The notes: generated by a model from the letters alone, not told the origin. Shown: positions 37,327 to 46,792, numbered from the stretch's first letter. The stretch is 64,000 bases of DNA from Chloroflexus sp. Y-396-1 (GCF_000516515.1 NZ_KI911784.1:1178001-1242000), one strand, 5' to 3'. A program made the numbers and translations.

Positions 37327-39200
37327 TGGGAGGACTTGGTGGCCCTGGCCGAATGCTCAATACCGAGGTACAGAAGCCGAAGAATGTGCTGGCAACTATT
37401 GCACGCTTCTGGCCCTACTTTTATCCGTACTGGCCTGCCATCGTACTGACATTGATCACCATTACAGCCAGTGCCCAGTTGCAGGTCACCGCACCGGAAT
37501 TGATCGGACAGGCGGTTGATTGTTATCTCTTTCCACGGCCCGATGCCTGTTGGTATGCCACTATTGACCCGGCAGCCACAAACGCTGACCGCCTAGGTGG
37601 GTTGACCGGCCTGATCGGGTTGTTGCTGGTTGTATTTATCGGTGGTGCGCTGTTGCAGGGTGTAGCCTTCTTCAGTATGAACTGGGTTGGTCAACGCGCT
37701 TTGCGCCAGATCCGTGAAGATGTATTTGCCCATATTCATCGTCTTTCGCTCGGATATTTTGCCCGTAACGAAGCGGGTAATGTCATGAGCCGAATCACCA
37801 GCGATACCGATACGATTCAGCAAGCTCTCAGTTTCGCACTGTTGAGTGTAGTCAATGGCATACTGCAAATTGGTCTCACCATCAATGCCATGGTGCAGAG
37901 CAATCTGCCGTACGCGCTCATCAGCCTTAGTGTGCTGCCATTGATGATCCTGGCGACATTCTACTTTTCGACTCAGGCCCGCCGTGCGTTTCGGGCCAGT
38001 CGCCGGCAGATGGGCAACGTCAATGCTGGCTTACAAGAGAGCATAGCCGGCGCTCGCGAAGTACAGGCTTTTAACCGTGAAGCCGAGAGTATTGCTCAGT
38101 TTGAACGGGCCAACGCCGCGAATCGTGACGCGAATATTCGAGCGGCGAGTTTTACCAGCGCTCTGAACCCAGTTCTTGAAGCGTTAGGTTATGTTGCCAT
38201 TGCGATAGTGGTCGTCGTCGGTTCTATAAGCGTTCTGCGGAATGCCCCACTCTTCGGGACAGCGGTGATCTCGTTGGGCACAATTTTTGCCTTCATCCAG
38301 TATGTCCAGCGCTTCAATCAGCCGATTCAACAAATCGCCTCATTGTGGACAAACGTACAGAATGCGATTGCCGGTGGCGAGCGGATCTTTGGTTTGCTTG
38401 ATGTCAAGCCTGACCTGGTTGATGCACCACAGGCTTATCCACTACCGCCGATTAAAGGGCGAGTAGTCTTTGATCAAGTGTGGGCGGAATACAAACCGGG
38501 TGAGCCGGTGCTGCGCAATGTGAGCTTCGTTGCTGAACCGGGTCAGACCGTTGCCATCGTTGGCCCTACCGGCGCCGGTAAAACGACGCTGGTCAATTTG
38601 ATCCCGCGTTTCTACGACGTAAGCGCCGGTAGAGTGACGATTGATGGTCACGACGTGCGTGATGTTACGACCACCAGCTTGCGTTCACAGATCGGAATTG
38701 TGCTGCAAGACACCTTCTTGTTCGCCGATACGGTGATGAACAATATCCGCTATGGCCGACTCACCGCGACCGATGACGAGGTCATTGCAGCAGCTCAACT
38801 GGTTGGCGCCCACGAGTTTATCGAGCGTCTACCCGAGGGGTACCAAACGGTGCTTGGCGAACGGGGCACCGGTCTCAGTCAAGGACAGCGCCAGTTGATA
38901 GCAATTGCCCGTGCTGCGCTGGCCAACCCTCGTATTCTGATCCTCGATGAGGCTACCAGCAGTGTTGACACCCGAACGGAACGGATCATTCAGCGGGCCT
39001 TTGACCAGTTACTGGCAGGACGAACGAGTTTTGTGATCGCCCACCGGCTGAGTACCATTCGTAATGCCGATCTGGTGCTGATGGTAAAAAATGGCCAAAT
39101 TGTCGAACGCGGTACTCATCACGAACTGCTGGCCCAGCGTGGCGCATACTACGAGCTGTATCAACAGCAATTCGCCAGCGGTGTAGAGACGGTCTCATGA
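37323..39200 (+). CDS. ABC exporter half-transporter with intact ATP site (TM288-like)
   Basis: The 625-residue partner. The NBD has Walker A GPTGAGKTT (about 413-421), a complete Walker B ILILDEATSSVD and H-loop FVIAHRLST; its signature is LSQGQ, off the LSGGQ consensus as expected for the subunit facing a degenerate site. Together the two halves form an asymmetric exporter in which one site hydrolyses ATP. The start overlaps the upstream stop (ATGA), with GGAGAAGGAG before it. Substrates are probably lipophilic compounds; the MarR regulator suggests drug-like inducers. Confidence 0.92.
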   Translation: MMGGLGGPGRMLNTEVQKPKNVLATIARFWPYFYPYWPAIVLTLITITASAQLQVTAPELIGQAVDCYLFPRPDACWYATIDPAATNADRLGGLTGLIGLLLVVFIGGALLQGVAFFSMNWVGQRALRQIREDVFAHIHRLSLGYFARNEAGNVMSRITSDTDTIQQALSFALLSVVNGILQIGLTINAMVQSNLPYALISLSVLPLMILATFYFSTQARRAFRASRRQMGNVNAGLQESIAGAREVQAFNREAESIAQFERANAANRDANIRAASFTSALNPVLEALGYVAIAIVVVVGSISVLRNAPLFGTAVISLGTIFAFIQYVQRFNQPIQQIASLWTNVQNAIAGGERIFGLLDVKPDLVDAPQAYPLPPIKGRVVFDQVWAEYKPGEPVLRNVSFVAEPGQTVAIVGPTGAGKTTLVNLIPRFYDVSAGRVTIDGHDVRDVTTTSLRSQIGIVLQDTFLFADTVMNNIRYGRLTATDDEVIAAAQLVGAHEFIERLPEGYQTVLGERGTGLSQGQRQLIAIARAALANPRILILDEATSSVDTRTERIIQRAFDQLLAGRTSFVIAHRLSTIRNADLVLMVKNGQIVERGTHHELLAQRGAYYELYQQQFASGVETVS

Positions 39201-39243
39201 CATGAAGCCTATCTTGAGGCATATGTGACCGTCGCACCGCGAA

Positions 39244-41970
39244 TCAGCGGGAAATGATTGGCAGATAGCGATCATACGCAATCGGGAGACCGGTTATCAG
39301 TGGAAAGGTAATACCACCGGATGGTGCCGTAGTAACGCCACCGATACCAACCGGAATATCGGTTGCCAGCCAGGTACGGATAAATGCGCTCCATGGATCG
39401 GTTTGCCCACGGTACAACAGCGACTCAACCAGCACCGGCTGCGCACCGAAAAGTGAGCGATGAGGGAAGAACTCGGCGAGACCCGCGCCGGGCGGGAGCG
39501 AGGGGATACCAACCTCTCCGGCGGCGTTGCGTCGGGTTGCCAACACGAGCGGCGTACTCCCTCCCAGCGCATTGGAAAGATTGATGGTCGCGGTACGTAC
39601 TGCGGCTAGATTACTATTCTGGAGTGCCGGTGCATTGGCCAGCGCCGCTGCGAAATCACCCAGATCGACAAAGGCATCTTCCGGCACCGACCAGCGTTGA
39701 CCGGTAGGATCGGGGATAGCATCGGCCAGGCCATTCCCAGAACTATCGTACACAGTACTCCTGGATCGCACTTCTGTTAACGATGGCTGAATGACGGCTG
39801 CGCGCTCATTCCAAATCTGCTGCAATGCAGTGGCGAGAGTATCACGCGCTGAACGCACCTCATCGGCGCGATCCAGATCAAGCGCCGTCAAAGCGTATTC
39901 GCGCAACACACCATTTGAGCGAACCGCATTACCGTAGAGCGTAGGAAGATCCACGGCAACTGCACGAGGATTATCGCCACCACTTGCTGTTAATCGGCCA
40001 AGCACGCGGTGAATCCAGGCTGTGCGCCAGATATTGCCGGGCGGAGCAACCAGATAATCCGCTGCCGGCGCCAGCGCCAGCGCCGTGTTTAGGTTCGCCA
40101 TCAACGGTGCCTGGAAGAGCACCAGATCGATCCGCTTTTCGGCGGCTATTGTTGCCTCACGCAGCGCAACACCGAGATCGGTAATAGCCATTGCTGGCGT
40201 GGCGGCGACCGACTCATCACTGCCAAAACCAAAAGCCGGATGAGCTGGACCAACCAGGATCAGCATAGTACGCGCAGCCGGAAATTCGCTCAGACCAAAC
40301 CGCACAAATTCGCGGAGAGTATCTGGATCAGCACTGTTCGGTTCAAACTGGCGCCGACAATCGACTGAGCTACCCCGGAATGCACAGATGTGACCTCCGG
40401 TGATCCCATAAGCATCGTAGAAGGTCACAATTGAAAAATCGGGATAGGCAGCCGCCAGTGAACGCAGACGTTCTAACTCAAAATCAGGCCGGGCCACGAC
40501 ACTGGTGCGTAACGGATCACCAAGCGCGTTATCAGCAGCAACGTAGATCAGGATTGTCCAGCGCGCTGGATCAGCACCAGCAGGCAACCCTTCATTTTTA
40601 ATCACCTGCACCGGTAGTGAAGCCGGTGCCGAAAGAAACGTGATTGTGCGCTCAGCGAAGCTGTAGCCATACGCAGGCAAAGTATCTGTGCCACGACCAT
40701 CGTGAATCTTGACATACCAGCGGTAAGTGTGACCATAGCGTAGGGTCATAGTATTCACACTTGCCGGAACCAGATCGATATACGGTGCTGCGGCTGTCAG
40801 GCGTGGGCTACACCACTGGGGCGATAGACCGGTTTCAGGGATGAACAGGGTTGGGTCGTAGAGACATATCTGATACTCTTCACCATCAATTGATCGCGGC
40901 TCAAACAGGAAGCGCACTGGCGAATCATCATTCAGGACGAGCCGGGCATTGGGTTGCGGATCAAGCAGGCGCGGTGAACTGAGTTCCAAATCGAGATCGG
41001 TTCTCTCATCACCAGCCGCTAACTCAGTAACGACCGGCCCTGCCAACACGCTCAACCGTTGTCCATCACGACGGTTGGTCAGTGGTTGATTGACAAACCA
41101 GACCTGGTACGCTGCACCAGCAGACAAAGGTGGCACGCTAAACTGATAGCGAAACCCGTCATCGGCAGCTACTGCCTGAGCTGTTGCAACGACACTCCGA
41201 CTAGTTGTATCGGAGCGCACGAGCAAAATCTGAACATCGCGCAAATCGGGCGACTCACGATTGCTTTGGGTAACGCGACCACTAAGGGTAGCAAGGTTTC
41301 GCGAACAAAGCTGCACTTCAATGTCATCGAACGAGATCGCCAGCCCTGTACCATCATTAACACCCCGCATTGTTATGATTAACTGTGCAGCCCTTTGCTC
41401 GACGAGGGGCGTAATATCGGTCGCCGCCCAGGAGAAACTCCGCCAATTGCCATCGGCTTTTCCGGCCAGCGGAATATCTACTGCAAAGACCCGCCCTGTC
41501 GGTGTCGGATCATCAGGCACATTGAGGGCAATCGTCACTGTATCGTTCGGGCCAAGAGCACCTGGTACGATCCGGTAGCGGATCGTACCAATGATCTGTT
41601 CAGCCGCCGAGGGAACAGTAAACCGTTGCCTAAACGCATCAACATCTGTACTGACATCGCCATCACCATCGTCATCTTCGACCAGATAGATCGCCTGCGG
41701 CGCAGAAAACACACGGGCACTGGCGGTTGTGAAGAGTACTTCGTTTCGTACCGCTTGCCATGGCGATGACGACCGTGGCCGACTGATCGTTGAATCCTCG
41801 ATCACATCAGTACAAATCAAATTACTAGGGGTAGGTGGTGGCTCGGTGCTCACGGCTGCAAGCCGCGATGGCCAACCGACCATCGCCAGGATAGTACAGG
41901 TAAACAGGCCGATCCAACGCAACCAGAACGCAGCAGATCGGCTTGAAGTCTGGTACAATAGAGCGACCAT
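39244..41970 (-). CDS. Secreted pseudo-clostripain (C11 fold without catalytic residues)
   Basis: A 908-residue exported protein with an N-terminal signal ([29 protein letters not shown]). Residues about 60-230 and 235-330 are beta-rich carbohydrate-binding-like and carboxypeptidase-like domains. Residues about 470-750 align with the C11 domain of the FHA protein at 1088 ([15 protein letters not shown], then [23 protein letters not shown]). The His position is Pro575 (LVGPAHP for LWDHGAS) and the Cys position is Pro622 (FQAPLMA for FDACLMA), so it should be inactive. The ATG at 41970 has GGAG 9 nt upstream; a GTG five codons earlier is possible. It is divergent from gatA with 25 bp between starts. 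Confidence 0.72.
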   Translation of the reverse strand: MVALLYQTSSRSAAFWLRWIGLFTCTILAMVGWPSRLAAVSTEPPPTPSNLICTDVIEDSTISRPRSSSPWQAVRNEVLFTTASARVFSAPQAIYLVEDDDGDGDVSTDVDAFRQRFTVPSAAEQIIGTIRYRIVPGALGPNDTVTIALNVPDDPTPTGRVFAVDIPLAGKADGNWRSFSWAATDITPLVEQRAAQLIITMRGVNDGTGLAISFDDIEVQLCSRNLATLSGRVTQSNRESPDLRDVQILLVRSDTTSRSVVATAQAVAADDGFRYQFSVPPLSAGAAYQVWFVNQPLTNRRDGQRLSVLAGPVVTELAAGDERTDLDLELSSPRLLDPQPNARLVLNDDSPVRFLFEPRSIDGEEYQICLYDPTLFIPETGLSPQWCSPRLTAAAPYIDLVPASVNTMTLRYGHTYRWYVKIHDGRGTDTLPAYGYSFAERTITFLSAPASLPVQVIKNEGLPAGADPARWTILIYVAADNALGDPLRTSVVARPDFELERLRSLAAAYPDFSIVTFYDAYGITGGHICAFRGSSVDCRRQFEPNSADPDTLREFVRFGLSEFPAARTMLILVGPAHPAFGFGSDESVAATPAMAITDLGVALREATIAAEKRIDLVLFQAPLMANLNTALALAPAADYLVAPPGNIWRTAWIHRVLGRLTASGGDNPRAVAVDLPTLYGNAVRSNGVLREYALTALDLDRADEVRSARDTLATALQQIWNERAAVIQPSLTEVRSRSTVYDSSGNGLADAIPDPTGQRWSVPEDAFVDLGDFAAALANAPALQNSNLAAVRTATINLSNALGGSTPLVLATRRNAAGEVGIPSLPPGAGLAEFFPHRSLFGAQPVLVESLLYRGQTDPWSAFIRTWLATDIPVGIGGVTTAPSGGITFPLITGLPIAYDRYLPIISR
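41954..41959 (+). promoter_or_regulatory. Extended -10 promoter (TGGTACAAT) of gatA
   Basis: TGG-TACAAT lies 36 nt before the gatA ATG but inside the coding 5' end of the divergent gene (codons 4-6 of the pseudo-clostripain). Confidence 0.55.
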
Positions 41971-41995
41971 GCGCCACAACTCCACTGGAGGCGAT

Positions 41996-43459
41996 ATGAC
42001 CGAATTACATTATCTCACCGTTACCGCTGCACAAGCAGCGCTCGCTGCTGGCGACATCACAGCGGTAGAACTTACTGAAGCCTGTCTTGCGCGGATCAAC
42101 GCCACCGAACCACTGATTCGCGCATTTCTGCACCTCACACCAGAGATTGCTCTGGATGCGGCACGAGCTGCGGATGAACGACGTCGGCAAGGCCGATCAC
42201 TCGGCCCGCTTGACGGTATCCCGATTGCGATCAAGGATGTTATCTGTACTGATGGCATCCCAACCACTGCCGGTTCACGCATTCTCGCGGGGTTTCGCCC
42301 GCCTTATAACGCCACTGTTGTCGAACGGCTCTTGGCTGCCGGTGCCGTGCTGATCGGGAAACTCAACTGCGACGAGTTTGCGATGGGTTCGAGCACCGAA
42401 AATAGCGCCTACCAGATCACGACCAACCCGTGGGATCGGACGCGGGTTCCTGGCGGTAGTAGCGGCGGTAGTGCAGCAGCCGTCGCTGCCGGACAGGTAC
42501 CGGCTACCCTGGGAACCGACACTGGCGGCTCGATCCGCCAACCATCTGCACTCTGCGGCATCAGTGGTCTCAAGCCAACGTATGGTCGGGTCAGCCGCTA
42601 CGGTCTGATCGCTTACGGATCATCACTCGACCAGATCGGGCCGATGGCCTGGACGGTCGCCGATCTAGCATTGCTGATGAATGTGATTGCCGGGCACGAT
42701 CCGCGTGATGGTACCAGTGCGCCCATCGCCCCCCCCGATTACACGACGGCCCTTACCGGTGATATACGCGGGTTGCGTATCGGTATTCCCCGTGAGTACT
42801 TCGTTGAAGGAATGGAACCGGGTGTCGAAGCTGCGACCCGCACGGCCATTGAGGTGCTGCGCGAGCTTGGTGCCACGCTGGTAGAGGTTTCGCTCCCGCA
42901 CACCAGATATGCCTTACCTACATACTACATCATCGCACCCGCTGAAGCTAGTGCGAATCTGGCCCGATTTGACGGAGTGCGCTACGGCTTCCGCGCCGAG
43001 GGTGAAACGATGTGGGAACAGATCGAGCAGACGCGAGGAAAGGGTTTCGGGCCGGAAGTACGACGACGTATTATGCTCGGTACGTATGCCCTTTCAGCCG
43101 GGTACTATGACGCTTATTACCGTCGTGCCCAGCAGGTACGCACGCTCATCAAACGTGACTTTGAGAATGTATTCATGGAAGTGGATGTGTTGGCAACACC
43201 GACATCACCAACAGTTGCTTTCCCTATCGGTCAAAAGATCAACGATCCGCTCGCAATGTATCTGAGCGATGTCTGTACGCTGCCAATTAATCTAGCCGGT
43301 GTCCCTGCTCTAGTTGTACCTTGCGGCTTCAGTGAAGGGCTGCCGGTAGGCCTCCAGTTGATCGGACGTCCCTTCGACGAAGCAACCCTGTTGCGCGTCG
43401 GTGATGCCTATCAGCGCGTGACTGAGTGGCACACTTATCGCCCTAATCTGCCCGGATAG
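41996..43459 (+). CDS. gatA: Glutamyl-tRNA(Gln) amidotransferase subunit A
   Basis: GatA (487 residues, normal length) is the amidase subunit that frees ammonia from glutamine for GatB to amidate Glu-tRNA(Gln) or Asp-tRNA(Asn). The Ser-cisSer-Lys triad is visible: Lys in [13 protein letters not shown] (about 79), and the two Ser in [14 protein letters not shown] and [16 protein letters not shown] (about 154 and 178). GGAGG lies 6 nt upstream of the ATG. gatB and gatC are not in the window, so the operon is split. Confidence 0.96.
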   Translation: MTELHYLTVTAAQAALAAGDITAVELTEACLARINATEPLIRAFLHLTPEIALDAARAADERRRQGRSLGPLDGIPIAIKDVICTDGIPTTAGSRILAGFRPPYNATVVERLLAAGAVLIGKLNCDEFAMGSSTENSAYQITTNPWDRTRVPGGSSGGSAAAVAAGQVPATLGTDTGGSIRQPSALCGISGLKPTYGRVSRYGLIAYGSSLDQIGPMAWTVADLALLMNVIAGHDPRDGTSAPIAPPDYTTALTGDIRGLRIGIPREYFVEGMEPGVEAATRTAIEVLRELGATLVEVSLPHTRYALPTYYIIAPAEASANLARFDGVRYGFRAEGETMWEQIEQTRGKGFGPEVRRRIMLGTYALSAGYYDAYYRRAQQVRTLIKRDFENVFMEVDVLATPTSPTVAFPIGQKINDPLAMYLSDVCTLPINLAGVPALVVPCGFSEGLPVGLQLIGRPFDEATLLRVGDAYQRVTEWHTYRPNLPG

Positions 43460-43463
43460 TATC

Positions 43464-43492
43464 GTAGGGGTGCAACACCGCTGCGCCCCTAC
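43464..43492. terminator. GTAGGGGTGCA hairpin just after gatA
   Basis: GTAGGGGTGCA pairs with TGCGCCCCTAC (one G-T wobble) over a 7-nt loop, 5 nt after the gatA stop. It lacks a U-run and is also a member of a dispersed hairpin family. Confidence 0.5.
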
Positions 43493-43887
43493 AAATGGCA
43501 CCTTCCTCTTTCATCGTGATGGGAAGCACCAGCCGGATTTCATGACCACCCCGATTGATATGATGACGAGCATGATGCGTGAAAGACATCCCTCTTAGGT
43601 GCTGCAATGCTGAAAACTTAGAGCCTATCCGAAAAACCCCGCCGCATGAGACCGAGATTATCGATCCGCTTCTCGGTAAGATTGTTACGCTTCTGAACGA
43701 GACCAATGCTGTATATCGTAGGGGTAAGGCGGTGTACTGTACAGGCAGCGACAGGGTGCAGACGATTCGGGGATACCGACGTTCCCGATAGCGCCGGGGG
43801 TGATGGCGATGTGCCCCACGATGCCGACGGGTGTTAGCAATGGAATGTACACATTCTGCTGCGATACATCAAACGCTCGCTGCGTGG

Positions 43888-43893
43888 TACAAT
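43888..43893 (+). promoter_or_regulatory. Extended -10 promoter (TGGTACAAT)
   Basis: TGG-TACAAT lies 35 nt before the ATG at 43929, the same geometry as upstream of gatA and the genes at 1088, 12235 and 31859. Confidence 0.5.
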
Positions 43894-43928
43894 AAGGTAC
43901 CTTCGTGCGGATACTGATGAGATGCACA

Positions 43929-44621
43929 ATGAGTCAACCTGAACCGAATCAAGTACCACCACCTGTTACTCAATCACTTACACCACCTGTCTCGCAACCG
44001 CGCAGTTGTCTTCGCCGGATTGCAGGATTCATCGGCTGGTTATTCACTCTGGTCATTGCGGTCGCATTGACCCTGGTTGTCGCAGGTGGTTTTCTCTACT
44101 GGTTGGGTGTTGATCTGACAACACCGCAGCAGATTCGCCAGGTCAGCGTCGATGTGCAGACGTTGCAAGCGTTAGCCACCGATCAGGCTACCGGTATTCA
44201 TCAATTGCAGACAACTCAGGCCCAACTCATCGGAGAGCTAGGGAACGCACGAGAGCGAATCGACGAGCTAGAAGCACAGGCCAACGAACTGGCAGTTGTT
44301 GCCACAACCCAGGCTGGAAATGCAGCAACCGCAGTCGCATTGGGACATATACTCCAGACGGCCGTCGCTGAAACTGGTGCGCTGCAAGATCAATTTCGTG
44401 AGGGGCAAGTGCTGGTAGCGGTAATGTCAACTGTACAGGCTGCGCAGAACGAGCAGATTCGAGAAATTGAGCGGCGGAGTGAGCGGCTGATTCGCTTTCT
44501 TAATCGCCTGAGCGACATTGCTGGCGATACCGCCGATGACATAGCTGTACCGACACCGACCAGTATCATACCGATAACGCCAACACCGACTATTCCTGCG
44601 CAGGTAACACCCACACCGTAA
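43929..44621 (+). CDS. Membrane-anchored coiled-coil protein
   Basis: 230 residues of unknown function. A Pro-rich cytoplasmic N-terminus (about 1-30) is followed by one TM helix (IAGFIGWLFTLVIAVALTLVVAGGFLYWLG, about 32-61), a long extracytoplasmic coiled coil (about 75-190, Gln/Ala/Leu heptads such as TLQALATDQATGIHQLQTTQAQL), and a Thr-Pro tail (TPTPTIPAQVTPTP) typical of surface linkers in this group. The start at 43929 is preferred for its distance from the -10 box; ATG at 43920 is in frame too. No operon partner. Confidence 0.6.
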   Translation: MSQPEPNQVPPPVTQSLTPPVSQPRSCLRRIAGFIGWLFTLVIAVALTLVVAGGFLYWLGVDLTTPQQIRQVSVDVQTLQALATDQATGIHQLQTTQAQLIGELGNARERIDELEAQANELAVVATTQAGNAATAVALGHILQTAVAETGALQDQFREGQVLVAVMSTVQAAQNEQIREIERRSERLIRFLNRLSDIAGDTADDIAVPTPTSIIPITPTPTIPAQVTPTP

Positions 44622-45067
44622 CATAGACGTAGGGACGCAGCGATATTGCGTTCACCTACAGATCGTTGTTCCGCTCCACACGATCCACGGTGTTAAATTA
44701 CACTATCAACGTGGATCGCACCACCGATGAGGCAAGCGCGTGCCTAGAGGTTTTCGGTATTTTCATCTTTTGGAATGCGGGAGCACACGCTGCTGGCTCG
44801 CAGGTGCGGTATATGGAAACCCATCGGTTGGCACATCGGCATCCCAGGCCCCCGCGTGCAGGGGCCTAGGGGTGAACTCGTCCCTATCGTATGCCAGCAG
44901 GCAGGTGTTTCAAGAGGCGACATGACTGTGGACAGGTTGCGAACCCGCTCCTACCGCACATGACCGTGATTTCCTCTATCAACACTGCGGAGTAGAAAAA
45001 ACGTTGAACAGCCCTGTGCTACCCATCCACACCTGATGGGTACAGCAATGTGGCGACTTGGACCATC
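44622..45067. other. Intergenic gap with repeats
   Basis: No gene is supported. GTAGGGACGCA...TGCGTTCACCTAC at 44629-44659 is a degenerate member of the GTAGGGGCGCA hairpin family and may terminate the upstream gene. From 44746 (TAGAGGTTTTCGGTATTTTCATC) to 45014 (AAAACGTTGAACAGCCCT) the region resembles 10401-10751 at both ends, so it is a second copy of that element. Confidence 0.5.
44746..45014. repeat. Second copy of the GAACGTTGAAAAGCCCT-ended element
   Basis: The right end AAAACGTTGAACAGCCCT matches GAGAACGTTGAAAAGCCCT at 10733, and the left part TAGAGGTTTTCGGTATTTTC matches TAGAGGTTTTTAATGTTTTCG at 10396. A 'gcgaacccgctcctaccg' inside matches 'ggaacccgcccctacca' at 10570. Confidence 0.45.
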
Positions 45068-45562
45068 CTAATCACGCCCGATGGCGGCTTCGGTCAAAAG
45101 ACGCACCATCTGCTCAATCGAACGTCGAGTGCGGGCGAGCGCCAGGGTCATATCGGCCAGCACAGCCTCGGCCAATATAAAATTGGATTGGTAATTCTGG
45201 CGCAAGGTTGGAAACAGACCCTGCGCCTCTTCAAGACTGTGAATCGCGTCCGCAAGAGCGTGTTCGCTATCGTCACGCTGACGAGCGGCAACCATTGGCC
45301 AGCGACCATGAATTTCGGCGCCGCGCACAATGACCAGGTAGCGACGCATGCGTTCAGTGCAGGTTAAGGCATCGCACACGGCACGTTCGGCAGTAACGAT
45401 CAGTACCCGACAGAGGTGAGTGTTACGGCCCAGTTCGCTGCGCACCTCATCCAGCGTACTCCGGGCCTGCAGGATGTGCTGAACCACCTCTTCCGCTATG
45501 CGGATCAGCTCGACTCTCTCGGCCTCCAGTTCGGTTGGCCAGCGGCGTGGTATCGTCGGCAT
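45068..45562 (-). CDS. Helical protein of unknown function, next to the gasdermin locus
   Basis: 164 residues, almost wholly helical and charged, with three Cys (THLCRVLI, AVCDAL, LTCTERM) and repeated Ala/Glu/Arg heptads (IRIAEEVVQHILQARSTLDEV; ALADAIHSLEEAQGLF). No family is recognised. The start MPTIPRRW has AGGAG about 12 nt upstream; a longer frame reaching 45760 would overlap more of the neighbouring gene. Its first 116 bp overlap the end of the upstream gene in another frame. The pair is divergent from the mraZ-like gene. Confidence 0.5.
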   Translation of the reverse strand: MPTIPRRWPTELEAERVELIRIAEEVVQHILQARSTLDEVRSELGRNTHLCRVLIVTAERAVCDALTCTERMRRYLVIVRGAEIHGRWPMVAARQRDDSEHALADAIHSLEEAQGLFPTLRQNYQSNFILAEAVLADMTLALARTRRSIEQMVRLLTEAAIGRD

Positions 45563-45941
45563 AATCAATCGTGCTCCTTCGTGGTCGACGCAAGTACTCT
45601 TCCGTCGCATGCTGGCGGAGAATATTTTCACCCAGTTGCCAGAGGATGATTGGAATACCTGCGGCGACAAAACTACGCCAGACCAGCTCTTCATAGCGGC
45701 GCCAGTCAAGATGTCCCAGGCGACGGGCAGCCAGCGCAACTGGCGCCAGCGAGAGAACAACCCCGCCGGCGACCTCGGCCCAGAGGTGATCGGGCAGTAC
45801 GGTTGGAAAACGACGCTGAAGCAGACTTAGCGTTGCAGCATAGACAGACGATAGCCCTATAACCTGCAGAGGAAGTTGTACTGTCAGATGATCGGCTTCG
45901 GTCACGGTGTTGATCGTGGCGTTGTCATTCACTGCTCGCAT
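45447..45941 (-). CDS. Small membrane protein of unknown function
   Basis: 164 residues with three hydrophobic segments (about 24-43, 55-77 and 88-106) and then a polar tail. The start has AAAGGAA about 8 nt before ATG. The last 38 residues (rich in Gly, Arg, Pro) are encoded in the 116-bp overlap with the downstream gene and look like read-through in a second frame, so the functional protein may end near residue 126; a frameshift in one of the two genes is also possible. No family is recognised. It faces away from the gasdermin locus. Confidence 0.5.
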   Translation of the reverse strand: MRAVNDNATINTVTEADHLTVQLPLQVIGLSSVYAATLSLLQRRFPTVLPDHLWAEVAGGVVLSLAPVALAARRLGHLDWRRYEELVWRSFVAAGIPIILWQLGENILRQHATEEYLRRPRRSTIDYADDTTPLANRTGGRESRADPHSGRGGSAHPAGPEYAG

Positions 45942-46297
45942 TGCGGGGTTCCTTTCAGGTTCTTTTCAGGTATCATTCTAGCACGATAGGGTAAAATTGT
46001 CCAGTACTTGGGTTCTATTCAGGCTGTTATTATACGGTTATTGACCCTCCTCTGGTAGTGCTCTCACCTATTCCTGAAGAACATCTGCCCTCATCATACC
46101 CTCCTTGTTCTGGTTGATCAACTCAGTCCGCAACTATCATACTACAAATTGTAGTAAAATCAAGTCCCCATCAGAAACCCGTGAGATAGGACTAGACGAC
46201 TTGAATATTATATGCTATAGTAACATTCGCTAAACCAAAAAGCACCCAACAAGCACCCTGAAATGACTGAAGTCGCTGTTGACAAATGAGGAGGACT
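45942..46297. other. Divergent regulatory region upstream of the mraZ-like gene
   Basis: This AT-rich gap separates the two minus-strand genes from the gasdermin locus. It holds the first operator dyad (46140-46156) and a probable extended -10, TGC-TATAGT (46216-46221), 76 nt before the mraZ-like ATG. No gene or repeat copy is visible. Confidence 0.55.
46140..46156. promoter_or_regulatory. Operator dyad 1, TACTACA-AAT-TGTAGTA
   Basis: A perfect 7-bp inverted repeat with a 3-nt spacer, about 60 bp upstream of the -10 of the mraZ-like gene and 200 bp upstream of the divergent membrane gene. The sequence resembles BlaI/MecI/CopY-type operators (TACA...TGTA). Confidence 0.7.
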
Positions 46298-46753
46298 ATG
46301 CTGCTCGGTACGTGGTATGCGGCGCTCGATAACAGTGGCCGCTTTACAATCCCAGTTCCGCTGCGGCCGTTGCTTCAGGCCGGTATGATCATCACCCGTG
46401 GGTTTGATCGCTGTTTACAACTCTGCCCAGAACCGTTCTGGCGTGGGCTAGCGCAACGGGTGAATAGCCTTACCCTCAGTGGCGCCGATGAACGTTGGGT
46501 TCGTCGGTTGTTGTTTGCCGAAGCCAGTGTCTTACGGATGGATGACCAGGCAACAATTACGCTAAACGAGGCTCTGCGGATCTATGCCGGTATCGACCAT
46601 CAGGCAGTATTAGTTGGAATGGATCAGTATCTGGAGGTGTGGAGTCCTGAACGATGGCAAGAATGTCAGGCTACGCTGGTAGCAGCAGCCGGGCGTTGGA
46701 CACGGCGTGACTGGGATATGGCCGTATCGTTACGCGATGGCTTTTCTTTATAA
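46298..46753 (+). CDS. MraZ-like (AbrB-fold) DNA-binding protein
   Basis: 151 residues with two AbrB-like halves as in MraZ. The first opens MLLGTWYAALDNSGRFTIPVPLRPLL (compare MFxGEYxHxLDxKGRxxIPxxFR) and contains RGFDRCLQLCPEPFW; the second has LLFAEASVLRMDDQATITLNEALRIYAGIDHQAVLVGMDQYLEVWSPERW. MraZ usually opens the dcw cell-division cluster as a DNA-binding regulator; here no mraW or ftsL follows, and the downstream genes are a CHAT peptidase, an amidase, an FtsZ paralogue and a gasdermin-like protein. AGGAGG is only 3 nt from the chosen ATG; ATG at 46286 is in frame. Confidence 0.75.
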   Translation: MLLGTWYAALDNSGRFTIPVPLRPLLQAGMIITRGFDRCLQLCPEPFWRGLAQRVNSLTLSGADERWVRRLLFAEASVLRMDDQATITLNEALRIYAGIDHQAVLVGMDQYLEVWSPERWQECQATLVAAAGRWTRRDWDMAVSLRDGFSL

Positions 46754-46777
46754 TCATGTTTACTACAATATGTAGTA
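46749..46777 (+). promoter_or_regulatory. TATAAT promoter with operator dyad 2 at its start site
   Basis: TATAAT (46749-46754, overlapping the mraZ-like stop) is followed by TACTACA-ATA-TGTAGTA (46761-46777), so the dyad covers the predicted start of transcription. A repressor bound here would block the promoter of the downstream genes. Confidence 0.65.
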
Positions 46778-46792
46778 GAAAGGCAATTTGTG

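Larger units (their letters stand above)
43460..43928. other. Intergenic gap with two short hairpin/repeat elements
   Basis: No gene is seen. The first 30 bp hold a hairpin (below). AGAGCCTATCCGAAAAACC at about 43620 matches the left end of the 25.08-kb element, and GTAGGGGTAAGGCGG near 43716 belongs to the GTAGGGGCGC family. Confidence 0.5.
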
